Shown piece after piece: positions 33,503 to 45,394 of a stretch of 64,000 bases of DNA (its first letter is position 1; each line of letters opens with the position of its first letter). A model generated the notes under the pieces. The model made no database searches, had not been told where the DNA came from, and saw only the letters and a program-made list of their open reading frames with translations. A program made the position numbers and the translations under genes. The DNA comes from Bemisia tabaci (lineage: Eukaryota > Arthropoda > Insecta > Hemiptera > Aleyrodidae). The DNA lies in assembly GCF_918797505.1 (NCBI RefSeq), contig NC_092794.1, positions 71,399,345 to 71,463,344 of the forward strand, given 5' to 3'.

Positions 33503-34670
33503 TTGTTGTTTGCCTTCTAATTTTACAACGAGTGACCAATGATGCAATAAAAGTTACGATTAGTTACTGCATTTATCATGTATGGAATAGCAAGGATGAT
33601 TAGAAAGACACATATAGGTAAATGCATAGTTCCATCCGTCTTTTGTTTTTCGCCACAGAAGGTAAATAGTTTTCTATGTTTCATTATAAAAGGCAGGACT
33701 TAAATTTGTTCATCAATTTTCATTTGAAGAGTCTATTACTTTTAATTTTCAGTTGTATCGATAGCTTTGGTTTTGGAACTGCTCCGGGTACAACTTCATT
33801 TTCGGTAAGTTATTTTAGTGTCTCAACCATCGCTTAGAAGATATACATACTTCAATTTACATATTTGTATCCATAATATTATTGAATATTCCTCTATTCG
33901 TTTTAGTATCTAGGAGCTTTCCCAACCATCACCAATATGTCATCAATGGATCATTTCATAAAGCATTCTGTGAATCAATCGTACCTACGTGTCGATGGAA
34001 AAAACTAAATTTTCCATTTCTAACGTTTTCAAATAGCCAACATTTTCAAACATACCTTGAAAGAATATACTTTAATCGTATATTTCTACAGAGAGACTGT
34101 TGTGAAACTTGCAATTCTCTCTTTCATATGTGTCAGTTCACCCTGTGACCTGCTGTTTTGAGTAACTTTCAACAGTCGATCTCACGCGTACTGAAAAGGG
34201 GACGACAAATGTTCAGAGGACAAGAGGAATATTTTCACCATTTATTCCCTTCTCTATTTTTCAAAAGCACAACAGCTGAGCAGAATAATTAATCACTGAC
34301 ATAAAACAATCGGGCTGAGTCCAGACCAACGTGCCACGGACCGAAGATAACTCAGTTCTGAGTTGATTGATAACTTACTCGAAAAGTTCATTAAAAACAT
34401 TCAACTCTCGAATTAACAGTGCATTGTCACCGTTGTCGTACATCGGAACATGTTGTGACGGCAAATTTTTAATGATTTCGCACGCTTTTGTTCGGCGCGG
34501 AGCTCTCGAGGGAAATAATAAACGACAAAAATGAACCGCCAGCTTTCCCTATTTGCGTTTGCAAACTTTTATTTTTCCCAGCTTCACACTTTGAATCAGC
34601 AGATGATTCTTTCGCAGGATGAAAACTCTATCCTTGGTCATTTCCTACACCACCCTCAGGGGCCACTGTT
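33503..34670. other. unassigned AT-rich DNA
   Basis: ORFs are 88 codons or fewer and unrecognised. Nothing else is seen. Confidence 0.4.
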
Positions 34671-34838
34671 CTGCTGTACGAAGGAAAAACGCCGTATGAA
34701 CATTCTTAAGTTGCCAAATCTCCTTCGATAAAATGTTTATTTTTAAGGAAAGCTAAGAACATTTCTCCTTGACAATTTTAGGAACTTCAGGCAAAATTGC
34801 TAACAAAATTATTTGAAAAATTGGAAGAATTTTTCCGG
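34671..34838 (+). mobile_element. family A MITE, truncated copy
   Basis: The left terminus (CTGCTGTACGAAGGAAAAAC) and about 165 bp of the element are present. The right end is missing and the sequence passes into a CGGTTY-rich foldback. Confidence 0.75.
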
Positions 34839-34843
34839 TTTGT

Positions 34844-35058
34844 CCGGTTTGTCAAACTGAACTTTCGGTTCGTGTAACCGTACGCCCGGCATGTATGACC
34901 TAACTTCGTTCGTCAGTTCATTTTACCGCACACGTCCGATTACACGAACCGAAAGTTTGGTTTGACAAACCGAAAATTTAGTTTGACGAACCGAATTAGT
35001 TGGGATGATATGGAGTACCGAACTTCGTTACGTAGGACCGAACTTTTTTCTCAGTGTA
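34844..35058. repeat. CGGTT-rich foldback, relative of the element at 4520-5030
   Basis: CGGTTTGTCAAACTGAACTT and TTTCGGTTCGTGTAA pair with GATTACACGAACCGAAAG and TTTGACAAACCG. The right end TTTTTTCTCAGTG matches the terminus of the 4520-5030 element. Confidence 0.6.
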
Positions 35059-36312
35059 ATAAGAAAGAAAATATCCTTCATGTTAAGATATCCACGCTGT
35101 AAAAATAAGCCTTTCTCCCCAGACGAGCCCGGCACCGGTTTCCCATCTTACAGCTCTACTTACTTTTTTTCACTTTGTATTTCCTTCCCATCTATCTTAC
35201 TTCCCTTTTAATCTTTCCCCGAACTGCAGCCCTGTTGCAATATCTTTATTAAGTCCTCGCTCCCTACACTTTTGTCTGAAGTGTTCTAGATGTCAGATAC
35301 TCAAAGCTCCGCCGTTGTCTCGAAAGTTCTCCCGAGACAGACCCGTGATAGAAATACTTACTGCCTTCCGTTTTTCACTTTTAACCCTTCTCAACGTGTT
35401 CCATCCCCCTCCCCCATTATTTAGCCCGGTGCGACTCCCTTCCGATATATTTTCTGTAGTGTAAGGGACAAAATCATTTATTATGCCGTCACTTTTTAAC
35501 TTCGGGATTGTCCGGGTATCTATTGTGCAATAAATAATTCTTTCCGTTTGTCAAAGGAAATTTTTTCCTTGATTTATGAAGTGGATAGTGAGGAAAAGAG
35601 GCTGGTTTTTATCATCCCACTCCTAAAGACGAAAATACCCTAAAACTTCATACTTAACGATGAAATGAATGAGGTATATAAAATTTTCAACTTTAAAATG
35701 CGTTTTGGCCAGGACGATCGATTTGAACGATGATTGATTTGCGAGGCCGTTTTGCAGTAGGGATGAAGATGATTGGAAAATAATTAATGCTTCGCATTTT
35801 TGACACATTCTAACTTCCTCAATTTCATGTGTAGTTATATGTTATGAGGATATACACGCATGTATTTTTGAATTTCTTTGTGTTCTGTAATCTCCAAATG
35901 TGTAATCCCATTTGTTGTTACTTTTTATCAGAGGTGTGAATATAATAGCGCAAGATGTTCTAAATCCATGTTCTGAAAAGAAGGTGAGGTTTTAAGAGGG
36001 GTATTTTTGTTAAATTGATTTAAAAAATCTGAATTCGAGTCCTCAATGGAAAGCACCGTTTCATCCAAATTACGAGGTGTTCAATTTCGTTAGTGCGGTC
36101 AATTTCATGCTAACAGTGTTAATAAAATTCATAGTACACTTTAATTTGCCAATTTTCAACCTCAAAATAGAATTAAGTTTTAATTTTCAAAACTATACGT
36201 TGTTTAAACAGAATTCTCAAAATAATTTCGATAGCATTATTTTATTGACATATTTGGATTTATTGCGTTAAAACATCCGTGAAAAACCTCTAACTAGTGG
36301 TATCAGTACTCC
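35059..36312. other. unassigned AT-rich DNA
   Basis: No gene or repeat is recognised. Confidence 0.4.
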
Positions 36313-36461
36313 AGTTGGACTGCATTTTGTAATTGGGAACTAAAATTTCTGGCTCATCTGTAAAAGCACTTATGTGCATCGGAAAACGGATGCTACAAAC
36401 GTTGTTTCTAATCTGAGCCAGAGATTGTAGTTCCTAATTGCAAAATGTATGTAGTCCAATT
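36313..36461. mobile_element. family E MITE
   Basis: AGTTGGACTGCATTTTGTAA to the inverted GCAAAATGTATGTAGTCC, with internal CTGGCTCATCTG and CTGAGCCAG pairing. Confidence 0.8.
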
Positions 36462-37093
36462 TTGAGTTCAATAATTTGCACTGAGGTCTATTTTCCTCCA
36501 GACGTCACATGTTAGAATCAAATTAAACGCGTTTCATGGTAACATTCCTTAAAAATACTCCGTGAATGAGTGAATGGCCACTGAACACGGACCTTCATAG
36601 AATGTACATAGCCCTTAACGTGGAATTTGTTGACCACTCCCCATCAACGCCTCCGTGGCACAAGTTTGCATCCTCCTTTTCTTCAGAGAGCTCTTTTCTA
36701 CCCCTCCTTTCACCTGGCGATTTGCGATGCATCATGGATGAAATATTGCCACTTTTCGTTGATTTACCATTCGAAATTTCCGATAAATCGGCGCTACGCA
36801 CCGTTATTTATCGCTACTCTGTAGAAATATACACTTTTTCCGTTAGACTCTGACAAAATGCTGTTTTACAAAGAACCTATCGAATATTCATCCTTCATTT
36901 TTTTGATACACCTTCGCCATACCATTCGGAACTAAAAATAAGAAAATGAAGCCTTTTTACGATCGAATTTTCTTGCAATAAAACAGTACGTGCAGGAAAA
37001 AAAAACCAAGATTTTGAGTGGAGTTACGGCGTTTTCGCTGTGAACGACAGCGTTCAGCTTACACTCTTTCCGGGCATGAATAGAGTACAACTT
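36462..37093. other. unassigned DNA
   Basis: ORFs of 65-95 codons overlap on both strands without recognisable features. Confidence 0.4.
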
Positions 37094-37203
37094 AGGGGGA
37101 GAGGGAGGGATGGGGAAGGGTGGAGGGGTGAGGGGGGAGGTGGGGGGGGGCTCAGGGAGGGATGGGGAAGGGTGGAGGGGTGAGGGGGGAGGGGGGGGGG
37201 GGC
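37094..37203 (+). repeat. G-rich tandem duplication (about 2 x 55 bp)
   Basis: Two copies of GGGAGGGATGGGGAAGGGTG plus a G-only extension. Many G-tracts of three or more on one strand make G-quadruplex formation plausible. Confidence 0.85.
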
Positions 37204-38136
37204 TCAATCTTTCGCGCAAATGATCCTCCTGAATTATTGAGCCTGAGCCTGATGGATGCCTATCGTCCTGGTCACCACATCGGACCTGCCCCGTTTTTCC
37301 CGGCCACCATCGAGGAAAATAGCCCCCGGTCGAAGCTCCACAGGGGAAACAACGTACACATTAATCGGTGCCGGTGACTGGTGAGTATCAACCGGTTCGC
37401 TCCGACCACAGAGAAGTAGAGTCCCGATGCCATATCCACCAAAAATCAACCGGATTTGCAGGGAAAGCGGCAAGAATCAAGGGCGAAGCGGCATCGTGGG
37501 GGAAGATGTCCAACATGGATGTCGAGTCTCCCCGTTCGAAAAAGGGGTGCGCTCGTGCGGGAGCGGCCGGCATCCGAACGCACGGACCCTCGTGACGTCA
37601 TCGAGGTACCGGATGGATCCGCCGTTTTCGAGCTTTATTCCGCGGTGACTTGGCAGGTGGATCGCGGCTGATTATCGTTTGTTAGTTTAACAACGGGAAG
37701 ATCAAACTAGGTAATTACAGCTTACGGAGTCGGCAGTTCGTGTGTGGGCCCCGGCTTGTTAGCAGTTGAGGTGGGCTCTCCGGGGCCCGGCCTCCCACAA
37801 CCCCTCCCCCCTGCCCCCCCCTCCGCCCCGCCCCCAGGCTCGTGGGCCATGATACGTAATTACATTATCAATTTGATCCAATCTCCAAGTTATTTGGCTC
37901 TTTTGTGCCGGGCGCGTCGCCTTCCCCGCGGATGTGGAATCACCGGCTACCATTATCGGATTCCTGTAAATTGACCAAATTTTTCGATCTGGGCTACGGT
38001 GTAGGGTGCGGTGTTTTTGTCTTTTGGGGGGAAAATGGCGACGCTGTTTTAAAATAGCTGTGAATCATCAACACACAGTGGGCCTAATTGAGGGAACGAA
38101 ATATTAAATATTCAACAAGTGTCTACAAATCTGAAA
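37204..38136. other. GC-rich unassigned island next to TAATTA-type motifs
   Basis: GC-rich from about 37220 to 37850, then ACGTAATTACATTATCAATT near 37853-37872. Overlapping ORFs of 60-79 codons on both strands reflect high GC rather than genes. Possible regulatory DNA, unproven. Confidence 0.35.
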
Positions 38137-38412
38137 TTTTCGATTGAAACAATGTCAATCGGATCCATGTCGATCAAAAATGTTTCGATGGAAAGTATGT
38201 CGATGAAAAATACGTTGATATAAACCATGTCGATCAAAAATGTTTCGATGGAAAGTATGTCGATCGATTTGTGTCGATCAAAAGAGTGTCGATCGAATCT
38301 ATGTTGATTGAATTGCGTTTTCGTTTTTCGATCGACTTGTGTCGATCAAAAGAGTGTCGATCGAATCTATGTCGATTGAATTGCGTTTTCGTTTTTCGAT
38401 CGACTTGTGTCA
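38137..38412 (+). repeat. TCGAT-rich compound tandem repeat
   Basis: GTGTCGATCAAAAGAGTG at 38271 and 38339 gives a 68-bp period. The preceding part duplicates CCATGTCGATCAAAAATG. Every unit is built from TCGATNNA words, so it probably grew by slippage from a short ancestor. Confidence 0.8.
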
Positions 38413-38833
38413 ACAATTCTTGTACCCACCCTACAAATCCTTATTAAAAGGAAAAATAATCCTTATTTTAATTCTTTATTTCCTTAGCCTCCAAAAATGG
38501 GCCGCAAGAAAAAAAGAAAAAAATGTAATTCGGATTTTGTACACATTTGATTTTTGTCAGTGGTTTTCTAGGTTTTTGTGGGTAGGAGGGTGATGATGCT
38601 ACTAATCGTCCCGTAAGAAGGGGAGGAAGAGCTAAGAGGGGGGTCGAAATAATAATTGCAGGATCAAATGGTAACAAGTAGATTCTCGATTGAATTTCTA
38701 AATTTGTATGATCCTATTGGGCTATTTTTTCGGTATTCTCTCCGTGTTTCGTCGAAGAGAGTTTCCTTTATGGATTCTTGATTTCAATTTTTTGCCGCCA
38801 AATTTGAATAGCAGCCAGACGCTTGTGAAGCCT
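38413..38833. other. unassigned DNA
   Basis: No gene or repeat is recognised. Confidence 0.4.
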
Positions 38834-38979
38834 GCGGGGCGATTATTGAAATGATATCGACTGTATGTCAGCGCTTTGTCGTGTCGCGCCGGCGCCATCG
38901 ACTAAGCAATGGCTTAGTCGATGGCGCGACACGACAAAGCGCTGACATACAGTCGATATCATTTCAATAATCGCCCCGC
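38834..38979. repeat. family J-ended perfect palindrome
   Basis: GCGGGGCGATTATTGAAATG is matched by its complement at the far end, with arms of about 70 bp that are perfect except for a 6-bp duplication in the left arm. The centre lies at about 38908. The end sequence GCGGGGCGATTATTGAA recurs at 52103-52382 with a different core. Confidence 0.9.
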
Positions 38980-39515
38980 TGGTTTGCAAATATTCAAGAC
39001 TTCTCCTATGTGCGGCTTCCAGTTTGACCGTAACCCGTTTTCAAGCCAAACTGTTAATTTTCGAGGGACTCAGAAAATATGTGCGAATTTTGATGGTAGT
39101 AATTCATCATGATCTCTTATTATTCTGTTGGTTGGCGACTGGATGTTGCAAAATGTTCATCAATAATCGATTTCTAAGAATAGATCGATTACTCGCAAGC
39201 CTTGAGCCATGGTTGGTTAGTGGTTAGCACATTCAAGTTTTTCCTCCGTCAACTACGTATTAGTGTTGTTGTTCCTTCTAAGCTTAACGATAATTGTGAA
39301 AGAAATCGTGTTTTAAGTTAAAATTTACCGAGAAAAAAACATTGGGCAAACCTCTAGTCAGTGGACCAAAATAACTATGAAGGTGTTTGAATAGTTAACG
39401 TTTATTCCTCAGGATCATTTTCCTCGTGCAAATTTCCATAGAAACCTTCTTCCCGATTAGGTGTCCGAAATTTCCGTGAAATTGGACCATGATTATATTA
39501 AGAACGAGCTGATCG
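38980..39515. other. unassigned DNA
   Basis: No gene or repeat is recognised. Confidence 0.4.
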
Positions 39516-39770
39516 TTGAAACTCATACACAATAGAGGTATAGACAAAGAGGACAAAAGGGATTTGAAGGCTTCCCATTGATGGAAGTAGGCGGTTGAGA
39601 TAGACAAAGGAAGTGGGTAATAGACTAACTAACGGCAATCCACGAATGACCATCAGTTAGGCCATCATTTTCTCCCTTAGTCTATAAACCATACATTGCA
39701 ACCAATAGGGGTGCTCCATACTCCTTATGTCTTCTTTGTCTATCGCTTTGTACATAAATTCCAAACATCA
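39516..39770. repeat. family J MITE, diverged copy
   Basis: TAGACAAAGAGGACAAAAGG pairs with CTTATGTCTTCTTTGTCTA. The core (ACTAACTAACGGCAATCCAC, TTAGTCTATAAACC) matches 52103-52382 read on the other strand. Confidence 0.65.
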
Positions 39771-40027
39771 GCCCTCTGGAGCCCATGGCTTGAACTTACG
39801 TCCATTAGGGTACAGGAAGAAATGCGATCAAAGCAACAAGTAAAATCAACCCCGTTTCGAAAATTACATGATCGTTTATTTTAAAACAGCTTAATAATTG
39901 CGCAAAAGCATTGCGAGCTGCTTTGGAACAGTAAAAGTACATTGCGGTAGCAGGATAATTACATTCATTTTTGTATAGCATAACATCAACTGACTAATAT
40001 CACATTCCTCTTTACCTACTCATGGTG

Positions 40028-40270
40028 TTTCGCGCTCACTCTGTTCAGTTCCCCCTCAATGATGTAAGTAGGCAATTTGAGCGACTTGGGAGCAGTAATA
40101 GTTGCTTGCAACACTTCGGTTATGTTCATTTACACGTACTTGAACATATAGCAGTCGTGGACTTACTCTTAATGCTCACAAATTTGCGCGCTGACTCTGT
40201 CCAGTTCTCCTTCAGAAACGTAAGAAGGCAATGTGAGTGACCCATGAGCAGTAATGGTTGCTTGCAGCAG
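40028..40270 (+). repeat. tandem duplication, 156-bp period
   Basis: AGCAGTAATAGTTGCTTGCA at 40091 is repeated with one change at 40247. Upstream, CTCTGTTCAGTTCC and CTCTGTCCAGTTCT are the paired starts. Confidence 0.7.
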
Positions 40271-40458
40271 CACGGTCGTAACTCGTAGAGCGTATTTATG
40301 CTCATGAAACTTAAAAAATAATTCTAATTGAATAAAATTATGTTTCAAATAAAAATTTCCCTCGATACAATATTCTTAGTGACTTTCTCCTTACTCTGAA
40401 TTTCGTGTCCTTCTTTGGAATCCGACCTTTGGACCGTCTTACTATCCTTCCTCACCCC

Positions 40459-40670
40459 ACACCGAAAAAATATTGAAGTTAATTTAACATTCTGGATGTA
40501 AAAAAAGTGTGCGAGAACTTACAAAATGCTAAAATACCTGCCACAGCAGTTACTTCAGCAATGCCAAGATGTAAAATTAAGTGCTGTGGCGGGTAATTCA
40601 GCATTTATAAGTTCTCGCACACTTTTTTTTACATTCAGAATGTTAATTTAACTTCCCTTTTTTTTCGGTG
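40459..40670. mobile_element. family D MITE, copy 1
   Basis: CACCGAAAAAA to ...TTTTTTTTCGGTG, with arms of about 80 bp containing TTAACATTCTGGATGTAAAA and GTGTGCGAGAACTTA, and a short core. A second copy is at 57137-57354. Confidence 0.85.
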
Positions 40671-41272
40671 CATCTATCGAGCGTCTTAAAGACGATTTTA
40701 CTAGAATAGAGAGACTTTGGAGGATTGGTAAATTGAAAATATGCCACAATCTGGCAACTTGCGACGAAATCCATTTGAAAAACCTAAAAGTGCTCAGATT
40801 CTATTACTCCAGAACATCTGTGTACATTTCTGGAGATAGGAGAGGAAAACTCTGGGTGTAATCGCGTGAAATATGTCGTAATCTTGACACCTTGCACAGT
40901 GCGAACCTAGGAAGGAGGAGAGTTCTAAATTCCGTAATTCGGTCGCGTGTCACGTCTCGCTGCGGCCTAAAGCCTTTTATTCGCCAGTCGCATAGATAAT
41001 TTACTTCTCACAGTGAGGCGGGAGTGATTTTAAACGAACGACAATCTTAATTATGACCCGAGCGGAGACACCTGTACCGCAGTGTTGTAATACGCTAATA
41101 CGGAGTTACGGTAACGCAAGCACCCGCATACGACTGTGGCACTGAAACCGCGGCCTCAAACCTTGTTGTCAAGTAAAAGTAGATTTTCTGTTCTGAAAAG
41201 TAGAGTACCTTTATAGACAGAGTGTGGACATTCGTATCTTTTCTATTCGTTGTCTTCTTTACCACAGGAAAA
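40671..41272. other. unassigned DNA
   Basis: No gene or repeat is recognised. Confidence 0.4.
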
Positions 41273-42174
41273 CAGGGCCGGATTTACCTTCTTGCCGCCC
41301 ATAGGCCGCCTGTATTTTGCCGTCTCATTCGTTTTGAAACATCTATAGAAACCATCAGGTGAACGTGCCGGAGAAGGAGGGGTACATAAGACGCGTTTAC
41401 TCGCGTTTGGCACATTTCTTGTGAAAGCCCTGTCAACACTAGCAAAAGTTCACGGAACTTTGCTCGAAAATTAAGTTCCGTAGATCTATCTCTGTGTGGA
41501 CGATGCCTTTCATTTATAAGAAAAGAACGAAAAAATTATGAATAAGAATAAACATGAATGTGGTCTAATGATCTTAATTTCCGCCACCGCGCCAACCGCA
41601 CTGTGTTTGGCGCAATGCGTAAGGTATCCCGACAATCTTTTAGGCGCTATGCGTTTCACGCTGACCGCTGCTGACCAAGCGACCGCACTTTATTTGACGC
41701 AATGCGTGAAGTATTCATGCAGTCTTGTAGGCACTATGAGTTTCACGCCAACCGCTGCTGACTGCACTACGTTTGACGCAATGCGTGAAGTATTGATGGA
41801 GTCTTGTAGGCGCTAATATGTGTTTCATGCTAACCGGTGCGCCGATAGGGCTTCTCCTTTCCATCTCAAGTTCTCGCCATCATTGCTCTCTGCGCCGTGC
41901 CGCTTCAGGCCAAATTGCGTGTTTGGTTTCTCTCTCAACTATACTAATGAAAGACGCTGTCTCTTGTATCTGCGAAAGACGAACAAATTAGAAATTACTA
42001 TACTTTAACTCTCAGGATATGAGAGATTTTTTCGCCTTTCCTCATTTTTGATGTTTTTGCTGAATCAGATTTTTTTCTTGATACCTACATTTGAAAAAAT
42101 TACAACATTTGCCACCCCCTAAATTTGCCGCCATGGGCCGCGGCCCGTTTGGCCACCCCCTTAATCCGGCCCTA
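41273..42174. mobile_element. complete 902-bp non-autonomous hAT-type element (family K)
   Basis: Termini CAGGGCCGGATT and the complement AATCCGGCCCTA, flanked by perfect 8-bp direct repeats CAGGAAAA (41265-41272, 42175-42182). An 8-bp TSD with CAGGG ends is typical of hAT. The core carries about three imperfect tandem units (GCAATGCGT marks at 41611, 41698 and 41777). No transposase; the 92-codon frame 41538-41816 arises from the tandem units. Partial relatives are at 27879-28268, 53347-54062 and 55934-56099. Confidence 0.9.
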
Positions 42175-42224
42175 CAGGAAAACTGCGCCGCTTTTTGATT
42201 GGTTAACGAGTTTTTAGGTTTTAG

Positions 42225-42455
42225 TTATCTCCGTTTGCGACGTTGTAAACTTCCTGTCATACTTTATTTTTTTATCGGAAAACTAATCAGCGTAAATTCT
42301 CAAAAACTTCCTCGATATTCCTTCTCTGTCGGAAGTAAATTCTGTACCAATTTCAAGCTTTAAAGTTTGTGCGTTCGCAAAACTAAAATAGGAAGTGAAA
42401 TTTCGAAACGCCGCAAAGGAGATGTGTGGTTTCGCACTTCGGCCAGAGGTATGTC
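42225..42455 (-). mobile_element. family F MITE, diverged copy
   Basis: Minus orientation: CGTTTGCGACGTTGTAAACT, TTCCTGTCATACTTTATTTT, and at the right CGCCGCAAAGGAGATGTGTGG. The TIRs are decayed. Confidence 0.6.
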
Positions 42456-42481
42456 GTAAAAAGAGTTACGAATTTTATCGC

Positions 42482-42779
42482 CCTGCAGCCTGATTATTGA
42501 AATTTTGTGTTTGTCAGATCGACATAGATGACATAGGTTAAAAGGCGGAGTGTGATTGGTTGGCTACGTCTCGTCGCTGCTTGATCGTACCTTTGTCAGG
42601 TGGAATGGACGACATACTGTTGGAAACTTAAGAGGTGCCTTTAACTTGTCGAGAGTTCCACCCGACAAAGGCACGATCAAGCTGCGACGAGACATAGCCA
42701 ACCAATCACACTCCGCCTTTTAACCTATGTCATCTATGTCGATCTGACAAACACAAAATTTCAATAATCAGGCTGCTGG
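42482..42779. repeat. family J-ended long palindrome
   Basis: Arms of about 117 bp: GCAGCCTGATTATTGAAATT pairs with AATTTCAATAATCAGGCTGC. Both arms contain AAAAGGCGGAGTGTGATTGG and ACATAGATGACATAGG. The end resembles the GCGGGGCGATTATTGAAA terminus, but the core is unrelated. Confidence 0.85.
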
Positions 42780-42936
42780 TCAGCGTGCAGAAGTGAATAC
42801 CGATTTCCAATTTCCTCCGCGATCGTGCAACCTGCTCCAGGTGGGATCATGAAAAATGTCTTAGTTAATTTGCCTGCGCGGGGAAATCACTCCCCAGAGA
42901 GGTCTGCGAGCCGACTCGGAGCTTGAGGCAGGAGCA

Positions 42937-43190
42937 CTGCCGCGCTAAGAGAAAACGCCGTATGAACATCCGAGAGTTGCCAAATGTCTCCAGACAAAAC
43001 GAGTATTTTTGAGAAAATGTATGCTTATTTTTCCTTGAAATTTCCCGATATTTTAGATTAAATTGCGAATAAAATTACCTAAAAAAATTTGAAGAAAAAT
43101 TATGAAAATTGCCTTAGTAAATTCGGTTTTTATCGAAGGAAATTTGGCAACGCTTGAAGGCTCATACGGCGTTGTTCCTTAAGACGGCGG
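42937..43190. mobile_element. family A MITE, copy 10
   Basis: CTGCCGCGCTAAGAG to ...CCTTAAGACGGCGG. Perfect AGCA direct repeats lie at 42933-42936 and 43191-43194. Confidence 0.9.
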
Positions 43191-43194
43191 AGCA

Positions 43195-43661
43195 GCGGCC
43201 CGGGTCTCGGGTCCCGTTCCTCAGCCGCGCTCCCGTTTTAAAGCCCGCCAAATGAAATTTGCATCCGAACGAAACGAGGGAAATGGCGGGCAAATAGAAA
43301 AACGCAAACAAACGGGTTTTTGTCAAGGGGCACAATATTGAATTTGAGAGCGGGATTGGAATTGAGACAGGCGGAATGGGAATTGTCGGAGGAATGACTT
43401 AGTGTTGCGCCTTCCGCGGGCGCCGCGCCGGGGGGGGGGGGGGGGAGGGAATTATTTCGGAGCCGCAAAAGACACTGCAGTTGCAGTTGCAGTTCTTTCC
43501 TCTCCTCGTAAGCACCGGGAAGCTACCGACCACAGATGATCATTTCGTACTTCCCCAACCCAAGCACCTTGCCAGACGTAGTTGTCGCTTCCCGTCAAGA
43601 AGCCACGAAATGAAGTAATAAAGATGTTGTAGACAAATAGTATAGTGTATTGTTTTTAAGT
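43195..43661. other. unassigned DNA with a G-run
   Basis: A G-run of about 17 bp lies at about 43430-43446 next to a GGCGCCGCGCC motif. No gene is recognised. Confidence 0.4.
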
Positions 43662-44122
43662 CGGCCTCCTATGCTGCCGTGCTAAGGAAGAACGCCGTAT
43701 GAACATTCGGGAGTTGCGAAATTTCCCTTGAAAAAAACCTGTATTTTTGACCAAATTCATGCATATTTTTACTTGAAATTTTCGGATATTTTAGATTAAA
43801 TTGTCTACAAATTTGTCTGAAAATTTGAGAAAATAATATTCACAATTTTCCCAGTGATTTCGGTTTTTATCGGAGGAGACTTGGCAACGTCTGAAAGCTC
43901 ATACGGCGTTCTACCTCATCACGGCAGTATGGTGCAGTGGTTCTAGCGCTAGCTCTATGATCGGGAGGGCCCGAGTTTGATGATCTCAAACAATGGTTGC
44001 CTGGGACTGGTTCAGTAGGCTAAGGACAGAGGGGCGATGGGGCTTAAGTCGCAGGATTAGCCCTTGTGGGCTACTTGAAGTAGAAAAATAAAAAAGAAAA
44101 AAGAAAAAAAGTAGAAAAAAAA
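43662..44122 (+). mobile_element. tRNA-derived SINE with a family A MITE inserted near its 5' end
   Basis: After the MITE, TGGTGCAGTGG (43930-43940) matches the pol III A-box consensus, and GAGTTTGATGATC (43973-43985) is B-box-like. The body ends GGGCTACTTGAAGTAG and passes into an A-rich tail (about 44082-44122). The MITE's TATG duplication lies in the CCTATGGTGC stretch, so the SINE start is probably just left of 43674. No SINE TSD is identified. Confidence 0.6.
43674..43927. mobile_element. family A MITE, copy 11 (nested in a SINE)
   Basis: Intact termini. Perfect TATG direct repeats lie at 43670-43673 and 43928-43931. Confidence 0.9.
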
Positions 44123-45390
44123 TGATAGACTTGAAAAATGGGTTTGGCAAAGCTAAATGGAAAATAAACACTGTCAGGACGTTTCGGGCCGATTGCACGC
44201 CCATTCTCAGCTGAAACTAAGACTTAAAGTTAAAAGAATTGAAAGGAGAAACTGAGCGTGCAACTGAGCAAGGTATAGGAATATCAGCGTAAAATAATTT
44301 TCTTGTTTTAATTTTTTTAAACTTTTAATCAGATTCAGTGGCGCGACGTGCTTTGCGATATATCGATTTATCTGCCATTTGAACCGTGGAAGTGTGGTTG
44401 GATCAACCATACCTCTAGCTACTGCAACAACTCTTACATCTGGCGCCAAAATTAGCGAGGAGTATTTTTGTAGTTGCGAAACCTTTTTTTCAGTGTGCCG
44501 TTAGTTTCCTTCACAGATAGGTGCTTTAATCATACGCAAGCTATAGTTGCTACTTCCTTATCAAAAAATATAGTCCATACAGTTCGATATAGTTCAACCC
44601 TTAAAAAATATCACATGATTTCATTTCCCATTATACATTCGTCCATAACACTGCCTTTTAGCGCCATGTAGCGGTCACTTTTTACTAATTTAAAGGCGCC
44701 CAAAACACCCTTACCGAAAATCTCAGGCTTCCTTTCAAAATATTTAAGTCCAACTCCTCTTTTATAGTCCAATACAGAATTAAATTTGCAAAGCGCAAGG
44801 TGTGTGTCAAAATTCACCTAAAACCATGTATCAAACCCAACTTTTGGACTTAAGGGGAACAATCAGAACGTCTGGCAAAATATAAAAATTACGTGGCCTC
44901 ATCCATATTTTATCCGCCCAAGCTGAGGATGAAAGCTGGGAGTAAAATTTGAATACGGCCCAAAGCTTCAAAGTTTAAAACAAACTTGACGAGTTCTAGC
45001 GGTTTCAACAGTACGCTCAAAATCGAAGATCTTCAGATTGAGGAACGGAAAATTCTTTCTGTGCACTTAATGAGCTTTCCAAGTTGTTCGAAATGAGTAA
45101 AGTTTCTCATTTTATATCGAGCTCCACAATTTCCGCTTTTTCCCACTCTCAAGTCGCGCGCATTCTCATTTTTATTTCGACTTAACCTTGTCCGATCTAG
45201 TTCTCATTCTCCCACTCTTTGATCGAAATTAAAGGAGAGGCCAAATTGCCTGAAATATCTCGAATTCATGATGTAAATGTTATAATGAACTAAATATCAC
45301 AGGAAATACACTGATGCTCCCATCGAATTTTGGGATATTTCATGATGGTTGATTAACTTCAAACTACTGAAGTTCGTACATTTTTGGCTT
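44123..45390. other. unassigned DNA with a family B fragment
   Basis: CAGTGGCGCGACGTGCTTTG at 44336 begins a family B left end that stops by about 44395. The remainder is unassigned. Confidence 0.45.
44336..44395 (+). mobile_element. family B left-end fragment
   Basis: Matches the first 60 bp of the hAT-like family B (CAGTGGCG..., ATCGATTTATCTGCCATTT), then is cut off. Confidence 0.65.
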
Positions 45391-45394
45391 TTAA

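Noticed and set aside
41538..41816. 92-codon ORF with internal repeats
   Set aside because: Lies in the tandem units of a non-autonomous hAT-type element.
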